This document shows positions 47,849 to 57,190 of a DNA stretch of 64,000 nt, in pieces. This DNA comes from Brenneria nigrifluens DSM 30175 = ATCC 13028. GTDB taxonomy: Bacteria > Pseudomonadota > Gammaproteobacteria > Enterobacterales > Enterobacteriaceae. The notes beneath the pieces were generated by a model that saw nothing but the letters and a program-made list of their open reading frames with translations, did not search any database and was not told the origin of the DNA. The position numbers were made by a program, and so were the translations under genes. The stretch lies in NCBI RefSeq assembly GCF_005484965.1, contig NZ_CP034036.1, forward strand, positions 682,001 to 746,000, given 5' to 3'. The number at the start of each line of letters is the position of its first letter. The stretch's first letter is position 1.

Positions 47849-48718
47849 ATGCGGTATTGGGGAAAGTTGCTGGGGCTTATGCTGGGAATTATCTCTAGCG
47901 GCGGCATCTGGGGAATCATCACGGGACTGCTGATGGGGCACTGGCTTGACCGGGCCAGGGCATCGCGTCGCCGTGACTTTTTCTCCGCCCAAGCCACGCG
48001 CCAGTCGCTGTTTTTTCTCACCACTTTCCAGGCGATGGGCCACCTTACCAAATCCAAGGGACGGGTAACGGAGGCGGATATCCGAATCGCCACCAGGGTG
48101 ATGGATCGCCTTGAGCTGTTCGGCGAGGCGAGAACCGCGGCGCAGCAGGCTTTTCGCGAAGGCAAGGCCAGCCATTTCCCGCTGCGGCTTAAGCTGCGCA
48201 AACTGCGCGACGCCTGCCTGGGTCGTTTCGATCTGATTAAGATGTTTCTGGAAATTCAGCTGCAGGTGGCGTTTGCCGATGGCGTGCTGCATCCGAATGA
48301 AAGACGCTTGCTGTACGTTATCGCCGACGAACTGGGCGTGACCCGCGAGCAGTTCGACTTTTTTCTGCGCAATATGGAAAGTTCGGCTTACCACGCCAGA
48401 CACGGCGACGGCGGACAGAGCGGCAAGTCCCACCAGCGCCGCGGCCAGTCGTCCGGCGGCCATTCTTACGGCGGGCAGCGGCAGCCGGTATCCCCGCGCG
48501 GACCCACGCTGGAAAGCGCCTACCGTACGTTGGGCGTACGGCGCAACGATGATGCGGCGACCATTAAGCGCGCCTATCGTAAGCTGATGAGCGAGCATCA
48601 CCCGGATAAGCTGGTGGCGAAGGGGCTATCGCCGAGGATGATGGATATGGCCAAACGCAAGGCGCAGGATATTCAGGCCGCCTATGAACTGCTGAAAAGC
48701 GCCGATCAATTGAAGTAA
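47849..48718 (+). CDS. djlA: DnaJ-like membrane chaperone DjlA
   Basis: Inner-membrane J-protein that works with DnaK and activates the Rcs envelope-stress system when overproduced in E. coli. The 289-aa product (E. coli: 271) has an N-terminal membrane segment (about residues 6-30), a TerB-like central domain (about 50-175), a Gly/Ser/His-rich linker and a C-terminal J domain with EHHPDKLVAKG near residue 250. The extra length is in the linker. Divergent from lptD. Confidence 0.95.
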   Translation: MRYWGKLLGLMLGIISSGGIWGIITGLLMGHWLDRARASRRRDFFSAQATRQSLFFLTTFQAMGHLTKSKGRVTEADIRIATRVMDRLELFGEARTAAQQAFREGKASHFPLRLKLRKLRDACLGRFDLIKMFLEIQLQVAFADGVLHPNERRLLYVIADELGVTREQFDFFLRNMESSAYHARHGDGGQSGKSHQRRGQSSGGHSYGGQRQPVSPRGPTLESAYRTLGVRRNDDAATIKRAYRKLMSEHHPDKLVAKGLSPRMMDMAKRKAQDIQAAYELLKSADQLK

Positions 48719-48772
48719 CGACGTCTCCTTTCCCCCGCCTTTATCGTTCTCTCCTGCTGCCTGCTACCGTGC

Positions 48773-49426
48773 TCAAAAGTCCGCCTCACAGCGAAAGTGC
48801 ATCGGCGTGTTGAATTGCGGGTGGGTGATGCACAGCTCCTGGGCGTGAAGCAGCAGACGGGGCGCCAGCGCTTTGGCGGCGGGATGGGCGTAAAAGCCGT
48901 CGCCCAGAATCGGGTGGCCCAACGCCAGCAGATGGACGCGCAGCTGGTGAGAGCGCCCGGTGATCGGCATCAGCCTGACGCGCGTGGTGCCGTCGCCGTC
49001 GCGCGATAAAACCTGGTATTCGGTTTGCGCGGCTTTTCCCTGCTCAAAACAGACTTTCTGTTTGGGCCGGTTCGGCCAGTCGCAAATCAGCGGCAGGTCG
49101 ATCAACCCTTCATCCCGCTCCATTATCCCCCAGACGCGGGCGATATAGGACTTTTTGGGCTCGCGTTCGCGGAACTGGCGCTTTAACTCACGCTCGGCCG
49201 CTTTGGTCAGCGCCACAACCATCACCCCGCTGGTGGCCATATCCAGACGATGGACCGACTGGGCGTCGGGGTAGTCGGCCTGAATGCGGCTCATCACGCT
49301 GTCCTTGTGTTCCGGCGCGCGGCCGGGAACGGAGAGCAAGCCGCTGGGCTTGTTCACCACCATGATGTGCCGATCCTGATACAGGATATGCAGCCAGGGA
49401 TCGGCGGGGGGATTGTAGTCTTCCAT
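48773..49426 (-). CDS. rluA: Dual-specificity 23S rRNA/tRNA pseudouridine synthase RluA
   Basis: Makes pseudouridine 746 in 23S rRNA and 32 in several tRNAs. The 217-aa product (E. coli: 219) has the catalytic VHRLDMATSGVMVVALT motif near residue 60 (Asp nucleophile) and GRSHQLRVHLLALGHPI near residue 153. It lies 20 bp downstream of rapA in the same direction, as in E. coli. Confidence 0.95.
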   Translation of the reverse strand: MEDYNPPADPWLHILYQDRHIMVVNKPSGLLSVPGRAPEHKDSVMSRIQADYPDAQSVHRLDMATSGVMVVALTKAAERELKRQFREREPKKSYIARVWGIMERDEGLIDLPLICDWPNRPKQKVCFEQGKAAQTEYQVLSRDGDGTTRVRLMPITGRSHQLRVHLLALGHPILGDGFYAHPAAKALAPRLLLHAQELCITHPQFNTPMHFRCEADF

Positions 49427-49446
49427 CGATAATGCCTTTCTGCCGG

Positions 49447-52350
49447 CTACTGGTGGGTGACCACCACCAGGCGAATGGCGTCCAGACGCCAGTTTGCCTG
49501 ATGAAGGTTACGCAACACCTGCTCGCGCTGATTTTCCAGCGCGCTCAATTCATCGTCGCGGATATTCGGGTTGACGGCCTTGAGCGCCTCCAGACGTTCC
49601 AACTCGCGGCGCAACTGCTGGTCGGCCTGCTGCTGGGCATCGGCGATCATCTGGCGCGCCTGTTCTTCCACTAGTGCTTCCGCCTGTTTGAGCATGGCGT
49701 GCACGTCCGCCTGGACGGCGTTCACCAGCTTGCTCGAGGTATGACGGTTGACGGCGCTGAGCTGGCGGTTAAAGCTTTCAAACTCCACCTGTCCGGCCAG
49801 GTCGGCGCCTTTGCGGTCCATCAGCAGGCGCACCGGCGTCGGCGGCAGGAAGCGCGTCAACTGTAAATTTTTCGGCGCCTGCGCCTCCACCACGTAGACC
49901 AGCTCCGCCAGCAGCGTGCCCACCGGCAGCGCCTTGTTCTTCAACAGCGACACGGCGCAACTGCCGGTATCGCCGGAGAGGATCAAATCAAGCCCGTTGC
50001 GGATCAGCGGATGCTCCCAACTGATAAACTGCGCGTCTTCGCGCGACAGCGCCTGTTCGCGATCGAAGGTGATGGTGCAGCCGTCCTGCGGCAAGCCGGG
50101 GAAATCGGGCACCAGCATATGGTCGGACGGCGTCAGAATAATCAGGTTATCGCTGCGATCTTCCTGATTAATGCCCACGATATCAAATAGATTAAGCGCA
50201 AAGGTGACCAGATTAACGTCGTTATCCTGTTCGGCGATGCCCTGCGCCAGCCTCTGCGCCTGTTCGCCGCCGTTGGAATGCATTTCCAGCAGTCGGTCGC
50301 GCCCTTGCTCAAGCTGCTGTTTAAACTGTTCGTGCTGCTGGCGGCAGAGGCGGATAAACTCATCCAGTCCCTGCCGCTCGCCCGGCGCGGTCAGTCGTTC
50401 AATCAGCTGCGCGTAGTGGGCGTCATAGATGGCGCGGCCCGTCGGGCAGGTGTGCTCGAAAGCGTCCAGCCCTTCGTGATACCAGCGCACCAGCAGCGCC
50501 TGGGCGGTATTTTCCAGATACGGGATCAGGATCTGGATCTGCTGCGTCTGGCCGATGCGATCCAACCGCCCGATGCGCTGTTCCAGCAGATCGGGGTTGA
50601 ACGGCAGATCGAACATGATCAGCTGGCTGGCGAACTGGAAGTTGCGGCCTTCGGAACCGATCTCCGAGCAGATCAGCACCTGCGCGCCTTCTTCCTCGGT
50701 GGCGAAATAGGCGGCCGCCCGATCGCGCTCAAGAATGGACAGACCTTCGTGGAAAACGGCGGCGCGAATGGCTTCGCGGGTGCGCAGCACCTGTTCCAGC
50801 TGCAGCGCGGTGGCGGCCTGCGCGCAGATTACCAGCACTTTTTCGTGGCGGTTGGCGGTCAGATAATTGAGCAGCCACTCGACGCGCGGATCGAAATTCC
50901 ACCAGGTGGCGTCGTTCCCTTCCAACTGCTGATAAATCTGCTCCGGGTAGAGCATATCGCGCGCGCGGGCTTCGGGCGCTTTGTTGGCGCCCATAATGGC
51001 GGACACTTTGATCGCCGTCTGATACTGGGCCGGCAGCGGCAGGCGGATTTGATGCAGAATACGCTGCGGGAAGCCTTTCACCCCCTGACGGGTATTACGG
51101 AACAGCACACGGCTGGTGCCGTGGCGATCCATCAGCATGGCGATCAGTTCCTGCCGCGCGCGCGGGTTGTCTTCGCCGTCGCTGTTAATCGCTTTCAGCA
51201 GCGGTTCGATATCCTGCTCGCCGAGCAGTTCGCTCAGCACGTTAAGCTCAGGCGTTTTGGCTTTTTCTCCCGCCAGCAGCAGCGTTACCGCATCGGCCAC
51301 CGGGCGGTATTGCCGCTGTTCGGCGACGAATTCCCGATAGTCATGGAAGCGATTCGGATCGAGCAGGCGCAAACGGGCGAAATGGCTTTGCTGACCCAGC
51401 TGTTCCGGCGTGGCGGTAAGCAGCATCACCGCCGGAATATTGGCGGCCAGACGTTCAACCGCCTGATATTCGGGGCTGGGCGCCTCTTCACTCCAGGAGA
51501 GATGATGCGCCTCATCCACCACCAGCAGGCCCCAGTCGGCGTTGACCAACTGTTCGAAACGCTGCGCATCGCGCCGTACGAAGTCCAGCGAACAGATGAC
51601 CAACTGCTCGGTTTCAAAGGGGTTGTCGCTGTCCAGCTTCGCTTCCGCGTAGCGTTCGTCGTCAAACAGCGAGAACAGCAGGTTGAAGCGGCGCAGCATC
51701 TCCACCAGCCATTGGTGCTGCAGGGTTTCCGGCACTACGATCAGCACCCGCTCGGCGCGGCCGGCCAGCAGTTGCTGGTGAATGATCATCCCGGCCTCGA
51801 TGGTTTTCCCCAGGCCGACCTCATCCGCCAGCAGCACGCGCGGCGCGTGGCGCTGTCCGACTTCGTAGGCGATATGCAGCTGATGCGGGATCAGGCTGGC
51901 GCGCATGCCCCGCAGGCCACCCCACTGCTGCAGCGCCTGTTCGTGCTGATGTTTACGCGCGCGGTAGCGCAGGGCGAAGCGATCCATACGATCGATCTGG
52001 CCGGCGAACAGGCGATCCTGCGGCTTGTTGAACGTCAGCTTGCTATCCAGCATGATTTCGCGCAGTTCGGCCGGGGCCTCGTTATCCAGACGCTGGCCGC
52101 GGTACACCAGCAGCCCGTTCTCATCGCCGACGGCGTCTACTTTCAGCTGCCAGCCTTCGTGGCTGGTGACGATATCGCCGGGGTTGAACATCACCCGGGT
52201 GATGGGCGCATCGCTTCTGGAATAGAGTCGGTTTTCATCGCTGGCAGGGAAAAGCAGGGTGACCATGCGGTTGTCGACCGCAATCACCGTACCCAATCCA
52301 AGTTCGCTTTCCGTATCGCTGATCCAGCGCTGACCAAGTGTAAAAGGCAT
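49447..52350 (-). CDS. rapA: RNA polymerase-associated ATPase RapA
   Basis: SWI2/SNF2-type ATPase that binds RNA polymerase and promotes recycling after transcription. The 967-aa product (E. coli: 968) starts MPFTLGQRWISDTESELGLG (Tudor-like N-terminal domains), has Walker A LADEVGLGKTIEAG near residue 175, VVDEAHHLSW near residue 280, and helicase C motifs CSEIGSEGRNFQFASQLIMF and QRIGRLDRIGQ near 555-600. A long antisense open frame over the gene is a codon-bias shadow. Confidence 0.97.
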   Translation of the reverse strand: MPFTLGQRWISDTESELGLGTVIAVDNRMVTLLFPASDENRLYSRSDAPITRVMFNPGDIVTSHEGWQLKVDAVGDENGLLVYRGQRLDNEAPAELREIMLDSKLTFNKPQDRLFAGQIDRMDRFALRYRARKHQHEQALQQWGGLRGMRASLIPHQLHIAYEVGQRHAPRVLLADEVGLGKTIEAGMIIHQQLLAGRAERVLIVVPETLQHQWLVEMLRRFNLLFSLFDDERYAEAKLDSDNPFETEQLVICSLDFVRRDAQRFEQLVNADWGLLVVDEAHHLSWSEEAPSPEYQAVERLAANIPAVMLLTATPEQLGQQSHFARLRLLDPNRFHDYREFVAEQRQYRPVADAVTLLLAGEKAKTPELNVLSELLGEQDIEPLLKAINSDGEDNPRARQELIAMLMDRHGTSRVLFRNTRQGVKGFPQRILHQIRLPLPAQYQTAIKVSAIMGANKAPEARARDMLYPEQIYQQLEGNDATWWNFDPRVEWLLNYLTANRHEKVLVICAQAATALQLEQVLRTREAIRAAVFHEGLSILERDRAAAYFATEEEGAQVLICSEIGSEGRNFQFASQLIMFDLPFNPDLLEQRIGRLDRIGQTQQIQILIPYLENTAQALLVRWYHEGLDAFEHTCPTGRAIYDAHYAQLIERLTAPGERQGLDEFIRLCRQQHEQFKQQLEQGRDRLLEMHSNGGEQAQRLAQGIAEQDNDVNLVTFALNLFDIVGINQEDRSDNLIILTPSDHMLVPDFPGLPQDGCTITFDREQALSREDAQFISWEHPLIRNGLDLILSGDTGSCAVSLLKNKALPVGTLLAELVYVVEAQAPKNLQLTRFLPPTPVRLLMDRKGADLAGQVEFESFNRQLSAVNRHTSSKLVNAVQADVHAMLKQAEALVEEQARQMIADAQQQADQQLRRELERLEALKAVNPNIRDDELSALENQREQVLRNLHQANWRLDAIRLVVVTHQ

Positions 52351-52524
52351 AAATTCTTAGCTCGATTTTTGTCTGTGTCGGTATAGAGTCGGGTTCTATT
52401 TCGCCATGCGCATCCGGCACGAAGAAGATAATGGCGTTGTCGATGTCAATTGAGAAAGGGCGTTATGGTAATGGAAGGCGACGCGTTCGTCACCTGCTCA
52501 AAAGCCCGCAGCGGACGCCGATGA

Positions 52525-54891
52525 TTAAAATAGCCCCATCTGACCGGTAATCAGGGTAGTGAAATCGTCGTGCAGAAAGGGAAGAATGGCATCGGCCACC
52601 GGCTGTAGCTGGCGCTCGACGTAGTGCTGATAGTCGAGCGGCGAATGCCGGGTTTCCAGCGGTTCCGGCCCGCTGGTGGTGATGACGTAGCTGATCCAGC
52701 CGCCGTTTTGATATTGCAGCGGCCGCCCCTGTCGGCGATTGTAGTCGTCGGCGATTTTGGCCGCCCGCGCATGGGGCGGCACGTTGCGCTGGTAGTCGTC
52801 GAGCCGGCGGCGCAGCCGTTTACGGTAAACCAACTGCGCATCGAATTCGCCGTTCAGGGTCTTCGCCACATAGTCCCGCAACCATTGCTGATAAGGACGT
52901 TGCTGAAAGATAAGCAGATAAAGCTGCTGCTGAAAATGCTGCGCCAGTGGCGTCCAGTCGGTGCGCACCGTTTCCAGTCCCTTAAAAATCATTTTTTCGC
53001 CCTGGGGCGTATCTATCATCCCGGCGTAGCGTTTTTTACTGCCCTGTTCGGCGCCGCGGATGGTGGGCATCAGAAAACGGCGGAAGTGGGTTTCAAACTC
53101 CAGCTCCAGCGCGCTGGTCAGCCCGTGAGTTTGCTGCAGATGCGTGCGCCACCACTGGTTGACCTGCCGCACCAGCGTATTGCCGATGCGGGCCGCCTCT
53201 TCCTGCGTATGGGCGCGCCGCAGCCACACAAAGGTTGAGTCGGTATCGCCGTAGATCACCTGATAACCCTGTTGTTCGATCAGTTCGCGTGTTTTGCGCA
53301 TGATTTCATGGCCGCGCAGGGTGATGGAAGAGGCCAGCCGGGGATCGAAAAAGCGGCAGCCGCTGGCGCCCAGTACGCCGTAAAAGGCGTTCATGATGAT
53401 CTTCAACGCCTGCGAGAGCGGTTTGTTGCCGGTGCGTTTGGCGGCCTCGCGTCCTTGCCAGATATGCTCGACGATGGCCGGCAGGCAGTGCTGCCGGCGC
53501 GAAAACCAGGCGCCGAGAAAACCGGCGACGGCGTGCCGTTCGTCCGGGTGCTGCATTCCCACCGCCAGACCCACCGGGTCGATCAGGAAGGTGCGGATAA
53601 TTGACGGATACAGGCTTTTGTAATCCAGCACCAGCACCGAATCGTATAAACCGGGGCGGGAATCCATCACGAATCCGCCGGGGCTGGCTTGCGGCGCGAC
53701 CTCTCCCAGGTTCGGCGCCGCATAGCCCATGCGATGCATGCGCGGCAGGTAGAGGTGGGTAAAGGCGGCGACGGAGCCGCCGCTGCGATCGGCGGCCAGT
53801 CCGGTCACGTTGGCGCGCTCCAGTAAAAAACGCATCAGTTCCGTTTTGGCGAAAATACGGCTAACCAGTTCGCAGTCCTGCAGGTTATAGCGGGCGAGGG
53901 CCGGTTTATCTTCGGCGAAGCGGCGGTCGATTTCGTCCATGCGCTGGTAGGGGGTATCGATGGCTTTACCCTCGCCCAGCAGCGCCTGCGCGACAAATTC
54001 CAGGCTGAAGGAAGCGAAATTCCAGGTGGCGGACTTAAGCGCCTCGATGCCGTCAATAATCAGCCGGCCCGCGGCGCCGGCAAAAAAATGTCCCGGCTTG
54101 AAGCCGTGCTCGCGCCACTCCAGCTCACTGCCGTTGCGGCCCAGCCGCAGCGGGATGCGGTAGCGCTCGGCGTGTTTTTGCAATACCCGCAGGTCGAACT
54201 GCACCAGATTCCAGCCGATAATGGCGTCAGGATCGTGCCGCTGCAGCCACTGGTTCAGTTTTTCCAGCAGCTGCGGGCGGCTGGCGACATATTCCAGCGT
54301 GAAATCATCGGCGTCGGCGGCATGTCCATTGGCCGGGCCGAGCATATAAACCTGACGTTGACCGCAGCCTTGCAGGCCGATGCAGTACAGCTCGCCGTGG
54401 CGGTTGGTTTCGATATCCAGCGAAACCAGCTTGAGATCGGGGCGGTAATCGGGATTGGGCTTCATCCGCGCCTCGGTCAGCAGACCGGACGACGCGCTCT
54501 CGCCGCTTAGCCAGACGGAGGCGGTAATAAAGCGCTCCATCAGAAAGCGGTCGGGCGGACGGATATCCGCTTCATAGACCTGAACCCCGTCTTCGCGCAG
54601 AAACTTTTCCAGCCGCAGAAGCTGGCGGTATTGCCCGCAATACAGCCCCAGCAAGGGCTGATGATGAAAATCCCGCAGCGCCAGCGGCCGTAGCTGCCAG
54701 CCTCTCTCTTTGGTTAATAGGCGAGTGGCCTGGGCCTGTTGCGCGACGGGGATAAAAGCGACCGCCTGTTGCGCGGGCAGGCGGACCAGCAGCGGACCGT
54801 CGTCGGTGGCAAGCCAGAATTCCACCTGGGCGCCGGCGGGGGCGTCATACCAGTGGCGGGTGAGAATAAAGCCCTGACGAGTCTCGGTCAC
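52525..54891 (-). CDS. polB: DNA polymerase II (family B)
   Basis: SOS-associated replicative-type polymerase with 3'-5' exonuclease. The 788-aa product (E. coli: 783) has exonuclease motif LVSLDIETNRHGE near residue 155, polymerase motif A VLVLDYKSLYPS near 415, motif C IYGDTDSTFVW near 547, and ends QMGLF, the beta-clamp binding peptide (QLGLF in E. coli). The start is a GTG at 54891; I found no better ATG. A degenerate LexA-like site lies about 50 bp upstream. Confidence 0.96.
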   Translation of the reverse strand: MTETRQGFILTRHWYDAPAGAQVEFWLATDDGPLLVRLPAQQAVAFIPVAQQAQATRLLTKERGWQLRPLALRDFHHQPLLGLYCGQYRQLLRLEKFLREDGVQVYEADIRPPDRFLMERFITASVWLSGESASSGLLTEARMKPNPDYRPDLKLVSLDIETNRHGELYCIGLQGCGQRQVYMLGPANGHAADADDFTLEYVASRPQLLEKLNQWLQRHDPDAIIGWNLVQFDLRVLQKHAERYRIPLRLGRNGSELEWREHGFKPGHFFAGAAGRLIIDGIEALKSATWNFASFSLEFVAQALLGEGKAIDTPYQRMDEIDRRFAEDKPALARYNLQDCELVSRIFAKTELMRFLLERANVTGLAADRSGGSVAAFTHLYLPRMHRMGYAAPNLGEVAPQASPGGFVMDSRPGLYDSVLVLDYKSLYPSIIRTFLIDPVGLAVGMQHPDERHAVAGFLGAWFSRRQHCLPAIVEHIWQGREAAKRTGNKPLSQALKIIMNAFYGVLGASGCRFFDPRLASSITLRGHEIMRKTRELIEQQGYQVIYGDTDSTFVWLRRAHTQEEAARIGNTLVRQVNQWWRTHLQQTHGLTSALELEFETHFRRFLMPTIRGAEQGSKKRYAGMIDTPQGEKMIFKGLETVRTDWTPLAQHFQQQLYLLIFQQRPYQQWLRDYVAKTLNGEFDAQLVYRKRLRRRLDDYQRNVPPHARAAKIADDYNRRQGRPLQYQNGGWISYVITTSGPEPLETRHSPLDYQHYVERQLQPVADAILPFLHDDFTTLITGQMGLF

Positions 54892-54937
54892 TAAGGCTGC
54901 CTTTTGGTTGGTTGCCGCGGGAGAAAGATGATTGAGT

Positions 54938-54953
54938 ATGGTTATTTATACAG
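54938..54953 (-). promoter_or_regulatory. Degenerate LexA-box candidate upstream of polB
   Basis: On the minus strand CTGT-ATAAATAA-CCAT. The left half and spacer resemble the E. coli polB SOS box (CTGTATAAAACC then ACAG) but the right half is poor. Suggestive only. Confidence 0.35.
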
Positions 54954-55025
54954 GTGATGTCCAGGGGTTTGCCGCCATAGTCCGTTGAACGGCTGGGGGG
55001 AATTACAGCCGCCATCGCGGCGGGC

Positions 55026-56687
55026 TCAGCGTGCGACCGCGGCGGCGATCACCCGGTTACGGCCCTGCTGTTTGGCTTTATACAGCGCTTCGTCCGCCAT
55101 TTTAAACGCCCGTTCCATGGTGGTGTAATGATGGCGCGGCGCCCACTGCGATACCCCCAGCGAGATGGTGATATGGCCGACCGACGGAATATCGGCTTGC
55201 TGCACCTTGTTACGCAGGCGTTCCGCAATCTCCATCGCGCTTTTCATCGTGGCTTCCGGCAATAAAATCAGAAATTCCTCCCCTCCGCTGCGGCATAAAA
55301 TATCGCTATCGCGCGAACTGTTGCGGATAAGCTGCGCAAGATAGATGATTACGCTATCGCCGACATCATGGCCATAGGTGTCGTTAACGCGTTTGAAACG
55401 GTCGATATCCAGCGCGATAATGGCGAAGCTTTTCTGGCCGAGCTGCCAGTAGCGCAGAATGCTTTCCATACCCCGGCGGTTAAACAGCTCGGTCATGGGG
55501 TCGGTTTGCGCCTCATAGCTCAGCTTGCCGATCTTTTTCTGTAGCAGATCGATGCCGATTAGCATCGCCTGTTTGAGCTGCGTGGCCTCAAAATACCAGG
55601 AGCGGATTTTCCTGATGTCGTCGGAAACATTCTGCGAGTCCATTTTATTGGCGCTGCGCGCCAGCAGCCACAGCGGTTGGGCAATAAGCCGGGCCAGCAG
55701 CCAAACGCCGAATAGGGTCAGCATGGCGAATGGCAAAGTATGGCGTAACACATTCATCATCAGGCTATCCAGCGGCTTTAATGTTTCACTCGTTGGGCGC
55801 AGCACCAGCACTTCCCAACGGCTGGCGGGAACCACGGCGTATCCGACCAGCACTTCTTTACCCTGTTTATCCCCCATCTTCCGGCTGCCGTCGCTCTCCG
55901 TGTGGCTATCCACTATCGGGCTGGTGTGGGCAATGACGCCGATCTGATGGGGGTCTTGGTGGTACAGAATTTTTCTAAAGTGGTCGGTAACATAGATATA
56001 AGAACCGTCCTGATAAAAGTGTTGGTCAAGCAATGCATTGAGAATACTGGGTTTTTCCAGGTGAATGGAGCCGCCGATAAACCCCTGGTAGCGCCCGTCC
56101 CGGCTAAATATCGGCGCAGAGACAAGGACGATCAAGTTATTGACCACGGAAACATAAGGCGAACTGATCAACAGATCCTTTTCCTGCAGGGCCTGTCTTA
56201 CGCCGGCCGTAGTGACCTTATGTCCTATCCATTGAAATATATCGGGAAAGGCCGCCTTGACCACGCCATGTTCATCGACAATGGATATGGTGTTAAAACT
56301 GCGGTTCTGTAACCCGATACGTCTGGTTTCCCGGTACAGGCGGTCGCCGTCATCCATATGGTCCGCTATCTCGCCGGCGCTGTAAGCTAATTGCTGCAGC
56401 GATTCTTTAAAGAAAGTATCGGTGGTGGCCGCCAGCTTGGCCGCGTAAACGCGATTGGCTTCCAACGTGTTATCGATCAGCAACTGACGTTGTACCCGGT
56501 AACTGGCGTAAAAACTGTTAACCAACATAATCAGCGCGCTGGTAACGGACAGGAGTATGATTAGCTGTCGTAATCCGATGTGATTGACGCGTTTTAACAA
56601 CATATTGGGCAGATTGGCGCGGTGGTAAAAATGGTCGCTATCATAAGTGCTGCTATATGGCCTGTAAATTCTGGTTAGTATAGTCAT
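55026..56687 (-). CDS. Membrane diguanylate cyclase with dCache-type sensor
   Basis: Makes cyclic-di-GMP in response to a periplasmic signal. The 553-aa product has a membrane span at about residues 38-62, a large periplasmic region (about 65-310) with a double-Cache look (SPYVSVVNNLIVLVSAPIFS then GFIGGSIHLEK), a second span at about 312-335, and a GGDEF domain. The active site is GGEEF near residue 463 with an RxxD (RDSD) inhibitory site five residues before, so it should be active and feedback-inhibited. Start at 56687 has no clear ribosome site; an ATG at 56603 is an alternative. Accessory relative to E. coli, where the ara operon follows polB. Confidence 0.9.
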   Translation of the reverse strand: MTILTRIYRPYSSTYDSDHFYHRANLPNMLLKRVNHIGLRQLIILLSVTSALIMLVNSFYASYRVQRQLLIDNTLEANRVYAAKLAATTDTFFKESLQQLAYSAGEIADHMDDGDRLYRETRRIGLQNRSFNTISIVDEHGVVKAAFPDIFQWIGHKVTTAGVRQALQEKDLLISSPYVSVVNNLIVLVSAPIFSRDGRYQGFIGGSIHLEKPSILNALLDQHFYQDGSYIYVTDHFRKILYHQDPHQIGVIAHTSPIVDSHTESDGSRKMGDKQGKEVLVGYAVVPASRWEVLVLRPTSETLKPLDSLMMNVLRHTLPFAMLTLFGVWLLARLIAQPLWLLARSANKMDSQNVSDDIRKIRSWYFEATQLKQAMLIGIDLLQKKIGKLSYEAQTDPMTELFNRRGMESILRYWQLGQKSFAIIALDIDRFKRVNDTYGHDVGDSVIIYLAQLIRNSSRDSDILCRSGGEEFLILLPEATMKSAMEIAERLRNKVQQADIPSVGHITISLGVSQWAPRHHYTTMERAFKMADEALYKAKQQGRNRVIAAAVAR

Positions 56688-57190
56688 CTTGGGCGGGGAG
56701 GGATGATAAATTTTTCACCAATTCCTGATGCAAAAAACTTTCTCCCCCTGCTGCTATAGCATAAAAAGTGGCAAATGACATATTTAAAGGAATAATCACT
56801 ATGGCGTCTATTTACCGTCACGCCCGCGCAGAGCATAAATAATAGATGACAATCATCAGCATACGATATTGCCGACTCGTCCTGAGAAGCTGATTTACTT
56901 ATAGAATCTGGCTGTTAACCACGGCGCACTTTTTAAAAGCAACGACGAAACAAATTGGTGCATTTCCCTTTACGCCTTTTGCGCTCCGCTCTATTTTCTA
57001 CCGTAATAAATCAATTTTCTTGTTATTTATTAATTTGTTAATAACGATTTTATCGTTCTGGCACATTTATTGCTGATTTCAGTTCCGCCAGCAGAATATA
57101 TCCCTGCGGCAATTTTCAGACTCTCACAGTCAGGCGTACGGCTTTATTCCATTACTGGGATGTGCATCTCTCATTATCAAAGAGGCGATC
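56688..57190. other. 503-bp divergent intergenic region
   Basis: AT-rich DNA between the diguanylate cyclase and the branched-chain amino-acid operon. It holds both promoters and a 13-codon open frame at 56801-56842. I recognise no terminator or repeat. AAAGAGG before 57191 is the ribosome site of the binding-protein gene. Confidence 0.4.
56801..56842 (+). CDS. Possible 13-aa leader or small protein
   Basis: ATG GCG TCT ... TAA encodes MASIYRHARAEHK, preceded by AAAGGA about 10 nt upstream. It is basic and histidine-rich, not enriched in Leu, Ile or Val, so a classic attenuation leader for the downstream liv genes is not supported. I do not recognise it. An ORF this short can arise by chance. 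Confidence 0.25.
   Translation: MASIYRHARAEHK

Noticed and set aside
50278..52386. Open frame of about 700 codons antisense to rapA
   Set aside because: Same shadow effect; rapA on the minus strand has full-length conservation and all motifs.
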